NCBI RefSeq assembly: GCF_900683735.1
Contig: NZ_LR215979.1
Span: 620,001 to 684,000, forward strand
Length of the DNA stretch: 64,000 nucleotides
Direction: 5' to 3'
DNA from: Fusobacterium ulcerans ATCC 49185
GTDB lineage: Bacteria > Fusobacteriota > Fusobacteriia > Fusobacteriales > Fusobacteriaceae
Part shown: piece by piece, positions 43,495 through 51,868 of the stretch
Layout: each line of letters opens with the position of its first letter
How positions within the stretch are numbered: position 1 is the first letter of the stretch
Notes under the pieces: model-generated
What the model was told of the DNA's origin: nothing
Database searches by the model: none
The model's input: only the letters and a program-made list of their open reading frames with translations
Translations under genes and position numbers: made by a program

Positions 43495-43662
43495 TTAATT
43501 ATGACTGATATCAATAGGAACACAAAAGTTATTAAAACTATGAAAACTAAACCTAACATCAGAGATAATTGTATATATATTTCTTTTAAAGTAAAAGTAA
43601 AAAAAGTAGTAAAAGTAATAAAAATATACAAATGCTCTAAATTCTAAGTTAGTTCTTAACAT
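43495..43662 (-). CDS. Aromatic-rich leader peptide, 55 aa
   Basis: ATG 43662 follows AGGAGG on the minus strand. The peptide reads MLRTNLEFRA then FVYFYYFYYFFYFYF, in which all residues but one are Phe or Tyr. It ends at TAA 43495-43497, about 70 nt before the terminator. A run of regulatory codons before a terminator is the hallmark of amino acid attenuation, here by Phe/Tyr-tRNA supply. The U-rich RNA also allows a UTP-pausing model like the carAB leaders. The upstream TTG that extends the frame overlaps the ribosome site and is not the start. Confidence 0.65.
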   Translation of the reverse strand: MLRTNLEFRAFVYFYYFYYFFYFYFKRNIYTIISDVRFSFHSFNNFCVPIDISHN

Positions 43663-43704
43663 ACCCTGTGTCCTCCTTTTCAAAATGATTACTTCTTGTA
43701 GAGG

Positions 43705-43733
43705 ATTGTAATACTAAAAAAACGAAAAGTCAA
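43705..43733 (-). promoter_or_regulatory. Promoter of leader/peptide-binding protein gene 1
   Basis: On the minus strand TTGACT (43728-43733) and TACAAT (43705-43710) have 17-bp spacing. This makes the first pair a separate transcription unit. Confidence 0.7.
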
Positions 43734-43753
43734 GAAATATTTTAAAATATTTT

Positions 43754-44926
43754 TTAATCTTTATTCTTATCTAAGAAATCAAGAGCATATTGAGCATAGA
43801 ATGCTACTCCACCTACAAATATATCTTCATCTACATCAAATTTTCCATGATGATGTGGATATGTAGTGCCTTTTTCTTCATTTCTGGCACCTAAGTTGCA
43901 CATAACTCCAGGAACAATAGAAGAAAATTCAGAAAAATCCTCTCCACCAGTAGCTGGAGGAGTTTCTACTACATTTTCTTTTCCTACTATCTTTCCAGCT
44001 GCTTCACGAGCAATGGAAGTGCAGGCATCATCATTGATAGTTATTTTTACTAGATTAGAGTATTCCATTTCAGCAGTTGCTCTATATGCTTCAGCAGTAG
44101 CCTTAGCTATTCTTTCAATAGCTGCTGGAACTTTTTCTTTAAATTCTGGGTTATAGTATCTTACAGTCCCTTCAATAACAGCTCTTGGAGCTATTACATT
44201 GAATCTAGTTCCTGACTGGATAGAACCAATTGTTACAACCAGAGGATCAAAAGGACTGAATTCTCTGCTGACAAGAGACTGCATATTCATAACAACAGCA
44301 GAACCAACAACAACAGCATCTATTGTTTTTTCAGGTTCAGCACCATGTCCACCTTTTCCAGTTACAGTAATTTTAAAATAGTCAGCAGAAGCTGTCTTTG
44401 CACCAGGGTCAGCATTGATAGTACCAGATGGAAGTCCACTGGAAATATGCATTCCCATAACACCATCTACACCTTCAAGAGCTCCCTCTGCCACCATAGC
44501 AGCAGCACCTTTTCCAACTTCTTCACCAGGCTGGAAGAAAAATTTAACAGTTCCATTGATTTTATCTTTCATTTCATTGAGCACCATAGCTGATCCCAGA
44601 AGCATAGCTCCATGAGTATCATGTCCACAGGCGTGCATAAGCCCATGAACTTTTGAAGCATATTCTTTTCCACTTTCTTCTATTACAGCCAGAGCGTCAA
44701 TATCACCTCTCAGAGCTACAGTTTTTCCGGGATGATCACCTTTGATAGTTGCTATAACCCCAGTACCGGCTATGCTTCTGTTTTCAATACCAGCTTTGTC
44801 CAGCTCTTCTCTTATCCTCCTTGAAGTGTTGTATTCCTCCATACTTGCTTCAGGATTCATATGAAATTCTCTTCTCATTTTTATTACATAATCTTTATAT
44901 TTTTCTGCTAATTTTTTAGTCTGCAT
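43754..44926 (-). CDS. M20D amidohydrolase/carboxypeptidase, copy 2
   Basis: This 390-aa paralogue of the proteins at 40584 and 46557 has HACGHDTHGAMLLG, PGEEVGKGAAAM, MGMHISSGLPSG, GKGGHGAEPEKTIDAV and GGEDFSEFSSIVPG. All metal-binding positions are kept. It is cytoplasmic. It lies 29 bp after the second peptide-binding protein gene and behind GGAGGAAAA, so the two are co-transcribed. The lid loop differs from the paralogues (AEPEKT against ARPEQC), which could alter substrate choice. Confidence 0.93.
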   Translation of the reverse strand: MQTKKLAEKYKDYVIKMRREFHMNPEASMEEYNTSRRIREELDKAGIENRSIAGTGVIATIKGDHPGKTVALRGDIDALAVIEESGKEYASKVHGLMHACGHDTHGAMLLGSAMVLNEMKDKINGTVKFFFQPGEEVGKGAAAMVAEGALEGVDGVMGMHISSGLPSGTINADPGAKTASADYFKITVTGKGGHGAEPEKTIDAVVVGSAVVMNMQSLVSREFSPFDPLVVTIGSIQSGTRFNVIAPRAVIEGTVRYYNPEFKEKVPAAIERIAKATAEAYRATAEMEYSNLVKITINDDACTSIAREAAGKIVGKENVVETPPATGGEDFSEFSSIVPGVMCNLGARNEEKGTTYPHHHGKFDVDEDIFVGGVAFYAQYALDFLDKNKD

Positions 44927-44955
44927 TTATTTTTTCCTCCCAACTGGTTCAGCTT

Positions 44956-46518
44956 TTATTTTTCAACATATGCTTTAGTTAAATCAACATATCCATTTTT
45001 CTTGAAGATCATACCTTTTACTTTAGTACTTTTTGCAAGATTTAATTTAGGATAAACTAAAGTGTAATGAGGAAGTTCTTCTTGAAGAATATCTTGTACT
45101 TTTTTGTAGATTTCAGTTCTTTCATCCTGATCTACTGAAGTTCTTGCTTTATCTAAAAGAGCATCAACTTCTTTGTTAGAATAGAAACTTCTGTTACCAG
45201 ATGCTCCATGCTGAGTAGAATGGAACAAAGGATAAAGAGAAGCATCTCCATCTCCAGATGAATTCCATGAAAGAAAGTAAAGTTCTTTATCAGGAAGAGC
45301 TGTTTTAGAAACATAAGCACCAAATTCAAAAACTTTAATTTCAACATTAATACCAACAGCTTTTAACTGGTCTTGAATAATAACACACATATCAACTCTA
45401 GGTCCATCATCCATTACCCATAACTGAAGATTAAGTCCATTAGGATATCCTGCTTCTTTTAAAAGTTCTTTAGCTTTTTCAATATTTTGATCATATTTTT
45501 TTACATTTGGGTTATATGCAGGAGATGCTTTAGCCATAACTGAGTCAGCAGCAACAGCTGAACCTCTGAAAATTGCATCTACAAAAACATTATTATCAAT
45601 AGCATAAGCAATTGCTTGTCTTAGTTTTTTATTTTGAAACTTAGGTACAGTCTGGTCAAATCCAAGATAAAGAATAGAAGGAGATTCTACTTCAAGTAAC
45701 TCTAAATTTTTGTGATTTTTAACAGCCTCTTTATCCATAAGTCCAATATCAAAAGAGATATCAGCTTCTCCAGTTTCTAAGTAAATCATTCTATTGCTTA
45801 CTTCTGGAACAGTTTTAAAAGTAATTTCTTTGATTTTAGGAGCACCATGATATGAATCGTTAAACGCTTCAAAAACAATTTTATTTCCTGGAAGCCATTC
45901 TTTGAATTTGTATTGTCCAGTTCCTACAGGATTTTTAACATAATCTTCTCCAGCAGCTTCTACAACTTTCTTGTTAACAATTCCCCCTTGAATAGCAGCA
46001 AGATTTTGCAGAAGAGCTCCAAAAGGAGTTTTTGTAGTAACTTTTACAGTATAGTCATCTATAATAGTAACTTCAGAAATAGGATTATAAAGATACATAG
46101 TTTGTGGAGAATCAACAGCTCTTTCCAATGTAAATTTAACATCTTCAGCTTTCAGTTCATCACCATTATGAAATTTAACACCTTTTCTTAAATAAAAAAC
46201 AATACTATATTCATCAATTCTTTCCCATTTTTCAGCAAGGGCAGGTACTACATTAAGGTTTTCATCTAATTCTAAAAGAGAATCATACATAAGATTAATA
46301 GATTTATTGGACATAGTATCAATACTCTTTTGAGGATCAAGAGTTTTAGGATCAGACTTCATTGCTACAACAAGAGTATCTTTCAACTGAACATTGGCAG
46401 TAGCAGCAGGTGCTGCTTTTTCCTCTTTTGATGAAGCAGAAATTTTCATGGCACTAAATAATCCAACACAAACCAACAATACGCCCATTCCAAGTTTTTT
46501 AAGCATTTTATAATTCAT
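44956..46518 (-). CDS. Peptide-binding protein (SBP family 5), copy 2
   Basis: This 520-aa protein has a Sec signal peptide (MNYKMLKKLGMGVLLVCVGL, cleavage near ISA). Family 5 motifs are DPKTLDPQKSIDTMSNK, LRKGVKFHNGDELKAEDVKF, NPVGTGQYKFKEWLPG and LRQAIAYAID. It is closely similar to the copies at 41823 and 47766 along its whole length. No separate terminator or leader is visible in the short gap after the upstream M20 gene (46519-46556), so it is probably read from the promoter before copy 3. AAGGAGA precedes the ATG. Confidence 0.93.
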   Translation of the reverse strand: MNYKMLKKLGMGVLLVCVGLFSAMKISASSKEEKAAPAATANVQLKDTLVVAMKSDPKTLDPQKSIDTMSNKSINLMYDSLLELDENLNVVPALAEKWERIDEYSIVFYLRKGVKFHNGDELKAEDVKFTLERAVDSPQTMYLYNPISEVTIIDDYTVKVTTKTPFGALLQNLAAIQGGIVNKKVVEAAGEDYVKNPVGTGQYKFKEWLPGNKIVFEAFNDSYHGAPKIKEITFKTVPEVSNRMIYLETGEADISFDIGLMDKEAVKNHKNLELLEVESPSILYLGFDQTVPKFQNKKLRQAIAYAIDNNVFVDAIFRGSAVAADSVMAKASPAYNPNVKKYDQNIEKAKELLKEAGYPNGLNLQLWVMDDGPRVDMCVIIQDQLKAVGINVEIKVFEFGAYVSKTALPDKELYFLSWNSSGDGDASLYPLFHSTQHGASGNRSFYSNKEVDALLDKARTSVDQDERTEIYKKVQDILQEELPHYTLVYPKLNLAKSTKVKGMIFKKNGYVDLTKAYVEK

Positions 46519-46556
46519 TTTTAATCACATCTCCTTAGTTATTCCCAAGGGCCCCC

Positions 46557-47735
46557 TTAGAGGGGCTTAGGATTTTTCTTTAAATAATCAATAGCATATT
46601 GTGCATAAAATGCAACTCCATAGACAAAAGCATCTTCATCCACATCAAATTTTCCATGATGATGAGGGTAAGTTATTCCTTTTTCCACATTTCCAGCTCC
46701 AAGTCTAGTCATAACTCCTGGAACTATTGAAGAAAATTCAGAGAAATCTTCTCCACCTGTACCAGCAGGAGTATGTATTACATTTTCTTTTCCAACTATT
46801 TTAGCAGCTGATTCCTGAGCAAGTTCAGCACAAGCATTATCATTTATAGTAGGTTTTACAAGACTAGAATATTCCATTTCAGCAGTAGCTCTGTAAGCTT
46901 CAGCTGTAGACTTAGCTATTCTCTCAATAGCATCAGCTATGACTTGCTTGTATTCAGGTTTATAATATCTAACAGTTCCTTCCAATACAGCAGTAGGAGC
47001 TATTACATTGAATCTAGTTCCAGATTTTATTGATCCAGTAGTTACAACAACAGGATCAAATGGAGAAAGCTCTCTGCTCACTATTGATTGAAGATTCATA
47101 ACAGTAGCAGCACCTACTACAACAGCATCTATACATTGTTCAGGTCTTGCACCATGTCCTCCTTTTCCTGTAATAGTTACTTTAAAAGAATCAGCAGAAG
47201 CCATTCTAGGTCCTGGATCAGCATTTATAGTTCCAACAGGCATATCAGAAGATATGTGTATTCCCATAACACCATCTACGCCTTCAAGAGCTCCCTCTGC
47301 TACCATAGCAGCAGCTCCTTTTCCTACCTCTTCTCCTGGCTGGAAGAAGAATTTAACAGTACCTTCTATTTCATCTTTCATTTCATTTAAAACTTTTACA
47401 GCTCCAAGAAGCATAGCTCCATGAGTGTCATGTCCACATGCGTGCATCATTCCATGAACTTTAGAAACATAGTCATGAGTAGTTTCCTCTACAACAGCCA
47501 GAGCATCTATATCTCCTCTAAGTGCTACAGTTTTTCCAGGTTTAGTTCCTTTGATAGTAGCTATTACTCCAGTACCAGCTATCCCTTTATATTCAACACC
47601 CATTTTTTCAAGTTCCTCTTTTATTCTTCTGCAAGTATTATATTCCTGCATGCTCACTTCTGGATTCATGTGGAATTCTCTTCTCATTTGTATGACATAA
47701 TCGTGGTTCTTTTTAGCTAAATCTATAGTTTTCAT
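46557..47735 (-). CDS. M20D amidohydrolase/carboxypeptidase, copy 3
   Basis: This protein of about 392 aa begins MKTIDLAKKNHDYVIQ. The start at 47735 is preferred because GGGAGG lies eight bases upstream, whereas an in-frame ATG at 47750 would place that site inside the gene. Motifs are HACGHDTHGAMLLG, PGEEVGKGAAAM, GIHISSDMPVG, GKGGHGARPEQCIDAV and GGEDFSEFSSIVPG. It follows the third peptide-binding protein gene by about 30 bp. The three pairs share gene order, which shows that the pair was duplicated as a unit. Confidence 0.93.
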   Translation of the reverse strand: MKTIDLAKKNHDYVIQMRREFHMNPEVSMQEYNTCRRIKEELEKMGVEYKGIAGTGVIATIKGTKPGKTVALRGDIDALAVVEETTHDYVSKVHGMMHACGHDTHGAMLLGAVKVLNEMKDEIEGTVKFFFQPGEEVGKGAAAMVAEGALEGVDGVMGIHISSDMPVGTINADPGPRMASADSFKVTITGKGGHGARPEQCIDAVVVGAATVMNLQSIVSRELSPFDPVVVTTGSIKSGTRFNVIAPTAVLEGTVRYYKPEYKQVIADAIERIAKSTAEAYRATAEMEYSSLVKPTINDNACAELAQESAAKIVGKENVIHTPAGTGGEDFSEFSSIVPGVMTRLGAGNVEKGITYPHHHGKFDVDEDAFVYGVAFYAQYAIDYLKKNPKPL

Positions 47736-47765
47736 ATTGGTTCCTCCCATTTTTATTTATCTATT

Positions 47766-49340
47766 TTATTTTTCATTTGTAACATACATATTTTCAACAC
47801 TGATATATCCATCGTTTCTGAATACCATATCTTTTACATTTTTTCTTATAGCTACATTCAACATTGGATATACTAAAGTGTAATGAGGAATATCTTCCTG
47901 TAATATTTCCTGAGCTTCCTGATACATTTTTGTTCTTTCTTCCTGATTAACTGAGTATCTTGCTTTATCTAAAACTTCATCTAATTTTTCATTTTTATAG
48001 TAACTTCTGTTTCCTGATAATCCTTGTTGAGTAGAGTGGAATAAAGCATATAAAGCAGCATCTCCATCACTAGTAGAATTCCAAGAAAGCAAGTATAATT
48101 GCTTGTTAGGCTGAGCAGTTCTTGATACATATGCTCCCCATTCAAATATTTTAATTTCAGCATTGATTCCAATGGCTTTTAACTGTTCCTGCATAATTAC
48201 ACACATATCAGTTCTAGGACCATCGTCATTTACCCACAACTCTATATTCAATCCATCTTTGTATCCAGCTTCAGCCATTAATTGTTTCGCTTTTTCAATA
48301 TTTTGATCATATTGTTTAGCTGGAGTGATATGAGCAGGACAAGCTTTTGGCAAAGCAGAGTCAGCAGCTATTGCAGAACCTCTGAATACAGCGTCAGCCA
48401 AGACTTTAGTGTCTACAGCATAAGCTATTGCCTGTCTTAATTTTTTATTTTGATATTCAGGAGTTGTCTGGTCAAATCCTAAGTACAATGAAGATGGAGA
48501 AGCAACTTCTAAAAATTCCATATTTTTATTATTTTTAACAGCTTCCTTATCCATTATTCCAATATCGAAAGCGATATCAGCTTCACCAGTTTCCAAAGCT
48601 ATCATTCTGTTGCTTACTTCAGTTATAGTTCTCATAGTAATCTGTCTAACCTTTGGAGCACCTTGGAAAGCTTCATCAAAAGCTTCAACGATTATTCTGT
48701 CTCCAGGTATCCATTCTTTAAATTTATATTGTCCTGTTCCTACTGGGTGCTGGAAGAAATTTTCCTCTCCAACTTCCTGCACAGCTCTTTTGCTCACTAT
48801 ACAACCTTGTGTTTGAGCCAAGTTTGTCAATAAAGGACCAAAAGGTTTTTCAGTAGTTATTTTTACAGTATTTTCATCAATAACAGTAACTTCAGTTATT
48901 GGTTTATATAAATAAGCAGTTTGATTAGAAACTCTTGCTCTGTCTATAGAAAATTTTACATCTTCAGCAGTCATTGTATCTCCATTGTGAAATTTTACCC
49001 CTTTTTTCAAATGGAATACAGTGTTTGTATCATCTACTGCTTCCCAGCTTTCAGCTAAACAAGGCTGAACATTCAAATCTTTATCTAGTGACAACAATCC
49101 ATTAAATATTAAACGAATAGTTTTGTTAGATGTTGTATCAATAGTTCTTTGAGGATCAAGTGTTTTAGCATCAGCTTTTGAAGCTATTACGATGTTTTCT
49201 TTATATGGTTTAACTGCTTCAGTTTTCTTAGTTTCAGTTTTTTTATCAGTAGCAATGACGTTCATTCCAGTAAAAAATATAACTGCTGCTGCAACAGCTG
49301 CTGCTCCGATTCTTTTTATTACTTTATTTTTATTTTCCAT
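47766..49340 (-). CDS. Peptide-binding protein (SBP family 5), copy 3
   Basis: This 524-aa protein has an N-terminal signal segment after a basic stretch (NKNKVIKRIGAAAVAAAVIFF, cleavage near VIA). Family motifs are DAKTLDPQRTIDTTSNK, LKKGVKFHNGDTMTAEDVKF, HPVGTGQYKFKEWIPG and LRQAIAYAVD. It is the first full gene of the four-gene unit running to 43754. A 47-codon ORF ends 22 bases inside its start, so translation may be coupled. A GGGAG site lies about eight bases before the ATG. Confidence 0.92.
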   Translation of the reverse strand: MENKNKVIKRIGAAAVAAAVIFFTGMNVIATDKKTETKKTEAVKPYKENIVIASKADAKTLDPQRTIDTTSNKTIRLIFNGLLSLDKDLNVQPCLAESWEAVDDTNTVFHLKKGVKFHNGDTMTAEDVKFSIDRARVSNQTAYLYKPITEVTVIDENTVKITTEKPFGPLLTNLAQTQGCIVSKRAVQEVGEENFFQHPVGTGQYKFKEWIPGDRIIVEAFDEAFQGAPKVRQITMRTITEVSNRMIALETGEADIAFDIGIMDKEAVKNNKNMEFLEVASPSSLYLGFDQTTPEYQNKKLRQAIAYAVDTKVLADAVFRGSAIAADSALPKACPAHITPAKQYDQNIEKAKQLMAEAGYKDGLNIELWVNDDGPRTDMCVIMQEQLKAIGINAEIKIFEWGAYVSRTAQPNKQLYLLSWNSTSDGDAALYALFHSTQQGLSGNRSYYKNEKLDEVLDKARYSVNQEERTKMYQEAQEILQEDIPHYTLVYPMLNVAIRKNVKDMVFRNDGYISVENMYVTNEK

Positions 49341-49462
49341 TTATACCACTCCCTGTGTTTATCATCAAAATTATTAAAGATAGAATTAGCAATATTTCTT
49401 CCAGCGTTTAGTAATAGTGATGAACAGAGTAGTGTTGAATAGTTAGTTTTAAAGTTTTTCAT
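49319..49462 (-). CDS. Small ORF overlapping the start of peptide-binding protein gene 3, 47 aa
   Basis: ATG 49462 follows AGGGGG, the same ribosome site that serves peptide-binding protein gene 1 after its terminator. The peptide begins MKNFKTNYSTLLCSSLLLN and its TAA lies 22 bases inside the next gene. It may be the relic of an older start region, or a coupling ORF that delivers ribosomes to the downstream gene. No known family is seen. Confidence 0.45.
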   Translation of the reverse strand: MKNFKTNYSTLLCSSLLLNAGRNIANSIFNNFDDKHREWYKWKIKIK

Positions 49463-49498
49463 TTTTATTCCCCCTAAAGTTATTTTTTAATATTTTGT

Positions 49499-49528
49499 AT
49501 AAAAAAAAGCAGCCAGTTAGGCTGCTTT
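49499..49528 (-). terminator. Attenuator-like terminator before peptide-binding protein gene 3
   Basis: AAAGCAGCC and GGCTGCTTT form a 9-bp stem around TAACT on the minus strand, followed by eight Ts and TATACAAAAT, nearly the same as at 43391-43424. Confidence 0.82.
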
Positions 49529-49646
49529 AATAACTAAAACGACATTTTATATTTTTATTCTTAAAGATAAACTCAATACAGAATATCACAAAGAATTTAA
49601 AAATATTTATAAATAGGATTAATACATAACTTGATATAATCTAAGT

Positions 49647-49799
49647 TTAAATAGAAAAGTTATATATTTTATATTCCTTAAAAAGTCGAATAATGTTTAA
49701 ATTGACCTTAACATAATTATTGGCATATGAAATTTTATTAGAACTGAGTATGAGCACTATTATACATATGACAAATATTATTATGTTAAATAAAAACAT
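49647..49799 (-). CDS. Leader ORF upstream of peptide-binding protein gene 3, 50 aa
   Basis: ATG 49799 follows GGGGAGG by seven bases on the minus strand. The peptide is hydrophobic and Ile-rich at its start (MFLFNIIIFVICIIVLILSS). It ends at TAA 49647-49649, about 120 nt before the terminator. By position it is the counterpart of the aromatic leader at 43495. It could be a leader peptide or a small membrane protein; its sequence is unlike the other leader. Confidence 0.5.
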   Translation of the reverse strand: MFLFNIIIFVICIIVLILSSNKISYANNYVKVNLNIIRLFKEYKIYNFSI

Positions 49800-49833
49800 A
49801 TTCTGACCTCCCCTTGATTTATTTGTTGTTCAG

Positions 49834-49862
49834 AGTATAAACCTAAATTAAAAAAAATGCAA
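49834..49862 (-). promoter_or_regulatory. Promoter of the four-gene peptide unit
   Basis: On the minus strand TTGCAT (49857-49862) and TATACT (49834-49839) have 17-bp spacing. Confidence 0.6.
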
Positions 49863-49895
49863 GAGAAATTTTTTAAAATTACAAAAAAATAATAC

Positions 49896-51338
49896 TTAAT
49901 TACCAAAAAATAAGTTGTCTATCTTTTGTGAATTAGGCTTTCCAAGAAGAGAACCTCCAATGAAAAGTATTACAGAAAAAATTATCACAGGAACAATTTG
50001 ATGCATTCCAATAAATTTTACGTCCATAATTACCATATATAAATAAGATATAACACTGAATACCATTGAAACAGCTGCTCCAGTGGCATTAGCTTTTTTC
50101 CAGTATAGACCAAAAAGTATAGGACAGAAAAAAGCTGCTTCCTGACCAGCTAGTGCAAAAAGATTTATCCATACCAGAAGCTGTGGAGGATTTAAAGCTA
50201 AAACAAAAACAATTATTCCCAGTGTGAGGGAAGTTACAAGAGAAAGCTTTTTAATTCTTGCTTCGCTGGGATTTTTTTCTATATAGTTTATATATAAATC
50301 TTTGACAATAGCAGCAGATGACATTATGAGCAGAGAATCTACTGATGACATAATAGCAGCAAGAGGACCAGCAATAAAAATACCAGCAAGTATAGGATAC
50401 ATATTTTTTATTGCAAGTATAGGAATTATTTTATCTCCTACTTCAATTCCAGGTTCTACTGCTATTCCCATTACTCCTACTAAATGCATTCCAAGCATAA
50501 GCAGACCTACAAATGAAGTTCCGATTATCATAGCTCTATGCATAGCTTTGCTGTCTTTAAATCCCATACATCGAACTTCAGTGACAGGAAGTCCTAATAC
50601 TCCTATTCCTACCAGCATCCAGAAAGATAATATAAAAGGTTTTGATACAGCACCTCCGCCATCAGGAGTCAGGAGAGAACAATTAGTTTCAAGAACTTTC
50701 TTCATGATGTTTTCCATGCCACCGCCTTTATTCAGGATTATCACAAATAAAAGCCCAGTGGCAAGAAGCATGACTATTCCCTGTATGGCATCTGTTATAG
50801 TTACAGCACGAAATCCTCCAAAAGTTGTATAGATAATTACTACAGCAGAAAATATTATAAGTCCAAGAGTATAGGAATATCCTGTTACACTTTCAAATAA
50901 TCTGGCTCCTCCTACAAATTGAGCTACAATAGTTCCGATGAAAAATATGAGCATCATAAGAGATGAAAGAATAATAACAAGGTTACTCTCATATCTTGCT
51001 CTTAAAAAATCTGTTATAGTGACACCATTTATTTTTCTTGATATAATGGCAAGCTTTTTTCCCAATACTCCAAGAGTGAGAAAAGCGGTAGGAACTTGAA
51101 TACAAGCAAGAAATACCCAGCTGAGCCCTAATTTATATGCTATTCCGGGACCGCCTATAAAAGAGCTGGCTCCTACATAGGAACTGATAAGAGTCATAGC
51201 AAGAACAAGACCTCCCATGCTCCTGCTTCCAATAAAGTATTCCTCTATAAACTTTCCACTTTCATTTTTGTATTTTCCCATTTTCCATGCTATAAGAAGA
51301 ATAACTAAAATATAGATTATTATTGGAATTATTATCAT
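49896..51338 (-). CDS. panF: Sodium/pantothenate symporter
   Basis: This 480-aa protein has about 13 membrane segments and belongs to the sodium:solute symporter family. PanF-like stretches are EEYFIGSRSMGGLVLAMTL, SSYVGASSFIGGPGIAYKLG, GVTITDFLRARYES and FGGFRAVTITDAIQG. It likely imports pantothenate with Na+ for coenzyme A synthesis. The start codon overlaps the last base of the YhdT gene stop, the usual yhdT-panF arrangement, which supports the assignment. Confidence 0.92.
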   Translation of the reverse strand: MIIIPIIIYILVILLIAWKMGKYKNESGKFIEEYFIGSRSMGGLVLAMTLISSYVGASSFIGGPGIAYKLGLSWVFLACIQVPTAFLTLGVLGKKLAIISRKINGVTITDFLRARYESNLVIILSSLMMLIFFIGTIVAQFVGGARLFESVTGYSYTLGLIIFSAVVIIYTTFGGFRAVTITDAIQGIVMLLATGLLFVIILNKGGGMENIMKKVLETNCSLLTPDGGGAVSKPFILSFWMLVGIGVLGLPVTEVRCMGFKDSKAMHRAMIIGTSFVGLLMLGMHLVGVMGIAVEPGIEVGDKIIPILAIKNMYPILAGIFIAGPLAAIMSSVDSLLIMSSAAIVKDLYINYIEKNPSEARIKKLSLVTSLTLGIIVFVLALNPPQLLVWINLFALAGQEAAFFCPILFGLYWKKANATGAAVSMVFSVISYLYMVIMDVKFIGMHQIVPVIIFSVILFIGGSLLGKPNSQKIDNLFFGN

Positions 51339-51589
51339 TATTCTTCCTCCTGATTTAAATCAATATCTTTAAAGAAAAATTTTACTGCTAAAAAAACAAG
51401 TATGTTAATGAGAAACAGTCCAACAACACATGAATAAAAAAACCATCTAGGCAACCCTAAAATAAATTTATATTCTGAAGGGGGAATATTTTCATCAATA
51501 TATCCCCAGAAATACCACCATATAAAATATATTAAATAAAGAATAATAGTAATAACGACTTCTTTGTTTATTTGTTTTCTTACATTCAT
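51338..51589 (-). CDS. yhdT: YhdT family (DUF997) membrane protein
   Basis: This 83-aa protein has two membrane segments and the family-like centre YFIWWYFWGYIDENIPPSEY followed by FILGLPRWFFYSCVVG. YhdT proteins are regularly encoded directly before panF and may assist the symporter. An AGAGGTG site precedes the ATG. It overlaps panF by one base. Confidence 0.9.
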   Translation of the reverse strand: MNVRKQINKEVVITIILYLIYFIWWYFWGYIDENIPPSEYKFILGLPRWFFYSCVVGLFLINILVFLAVKFFFKDIDLNQEEE

Positions 51590-51726
51590 TTTTCACCTCT
51601 TATTGAAATTTATTTGCTATACAAGAGGATAATATATTAAAATACAAAAAAAATCAATTTTTTTTACATACAATTAACAAAAAATATTTATCTGGAATAT
51701 TTTTATACTTGGATAGATTATAAAAA

Positions 51727-51845
51727 AGGCTGATTCATAAGTCTGAATATTATTTTAATAATTTTTCAATAAAAGAGGAGAAAATTTTAAAACCTCTCAA
51801 TTTTCAAATATTTAAAATTCATTCTAACTTTTAAATCAGCTTGTT
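51727..51845. repeat. Imperfect inverted repeat of about 50-bp arms
   Basis: GGCTGATT...AAGT...GAAT on the left matches, in reverse complement, ATTC...ACTT...AATCAGC on the right, with roughly a quarter mismatches. An inner AGAGG/CCTCT pair sits at the centre. It fills the gap between the metal ATPase gene's end and yhdT. It may be a decayed MITE-like element or part of a terminator. Nothing else is seen in the 51590-51868 gap. Confidence 0.4.
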
Positions 51846-51868
51846 GATATTTCTAATATTTTTAAATC

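Noticed and set aside
43391..43733. T-box riboswitch before peptide-binding protein gene 1
   Set aside because: No AGGGTGGNACCGCG-type antiterminator core is present; the leader is better explained by a translated ORF and a terminator.
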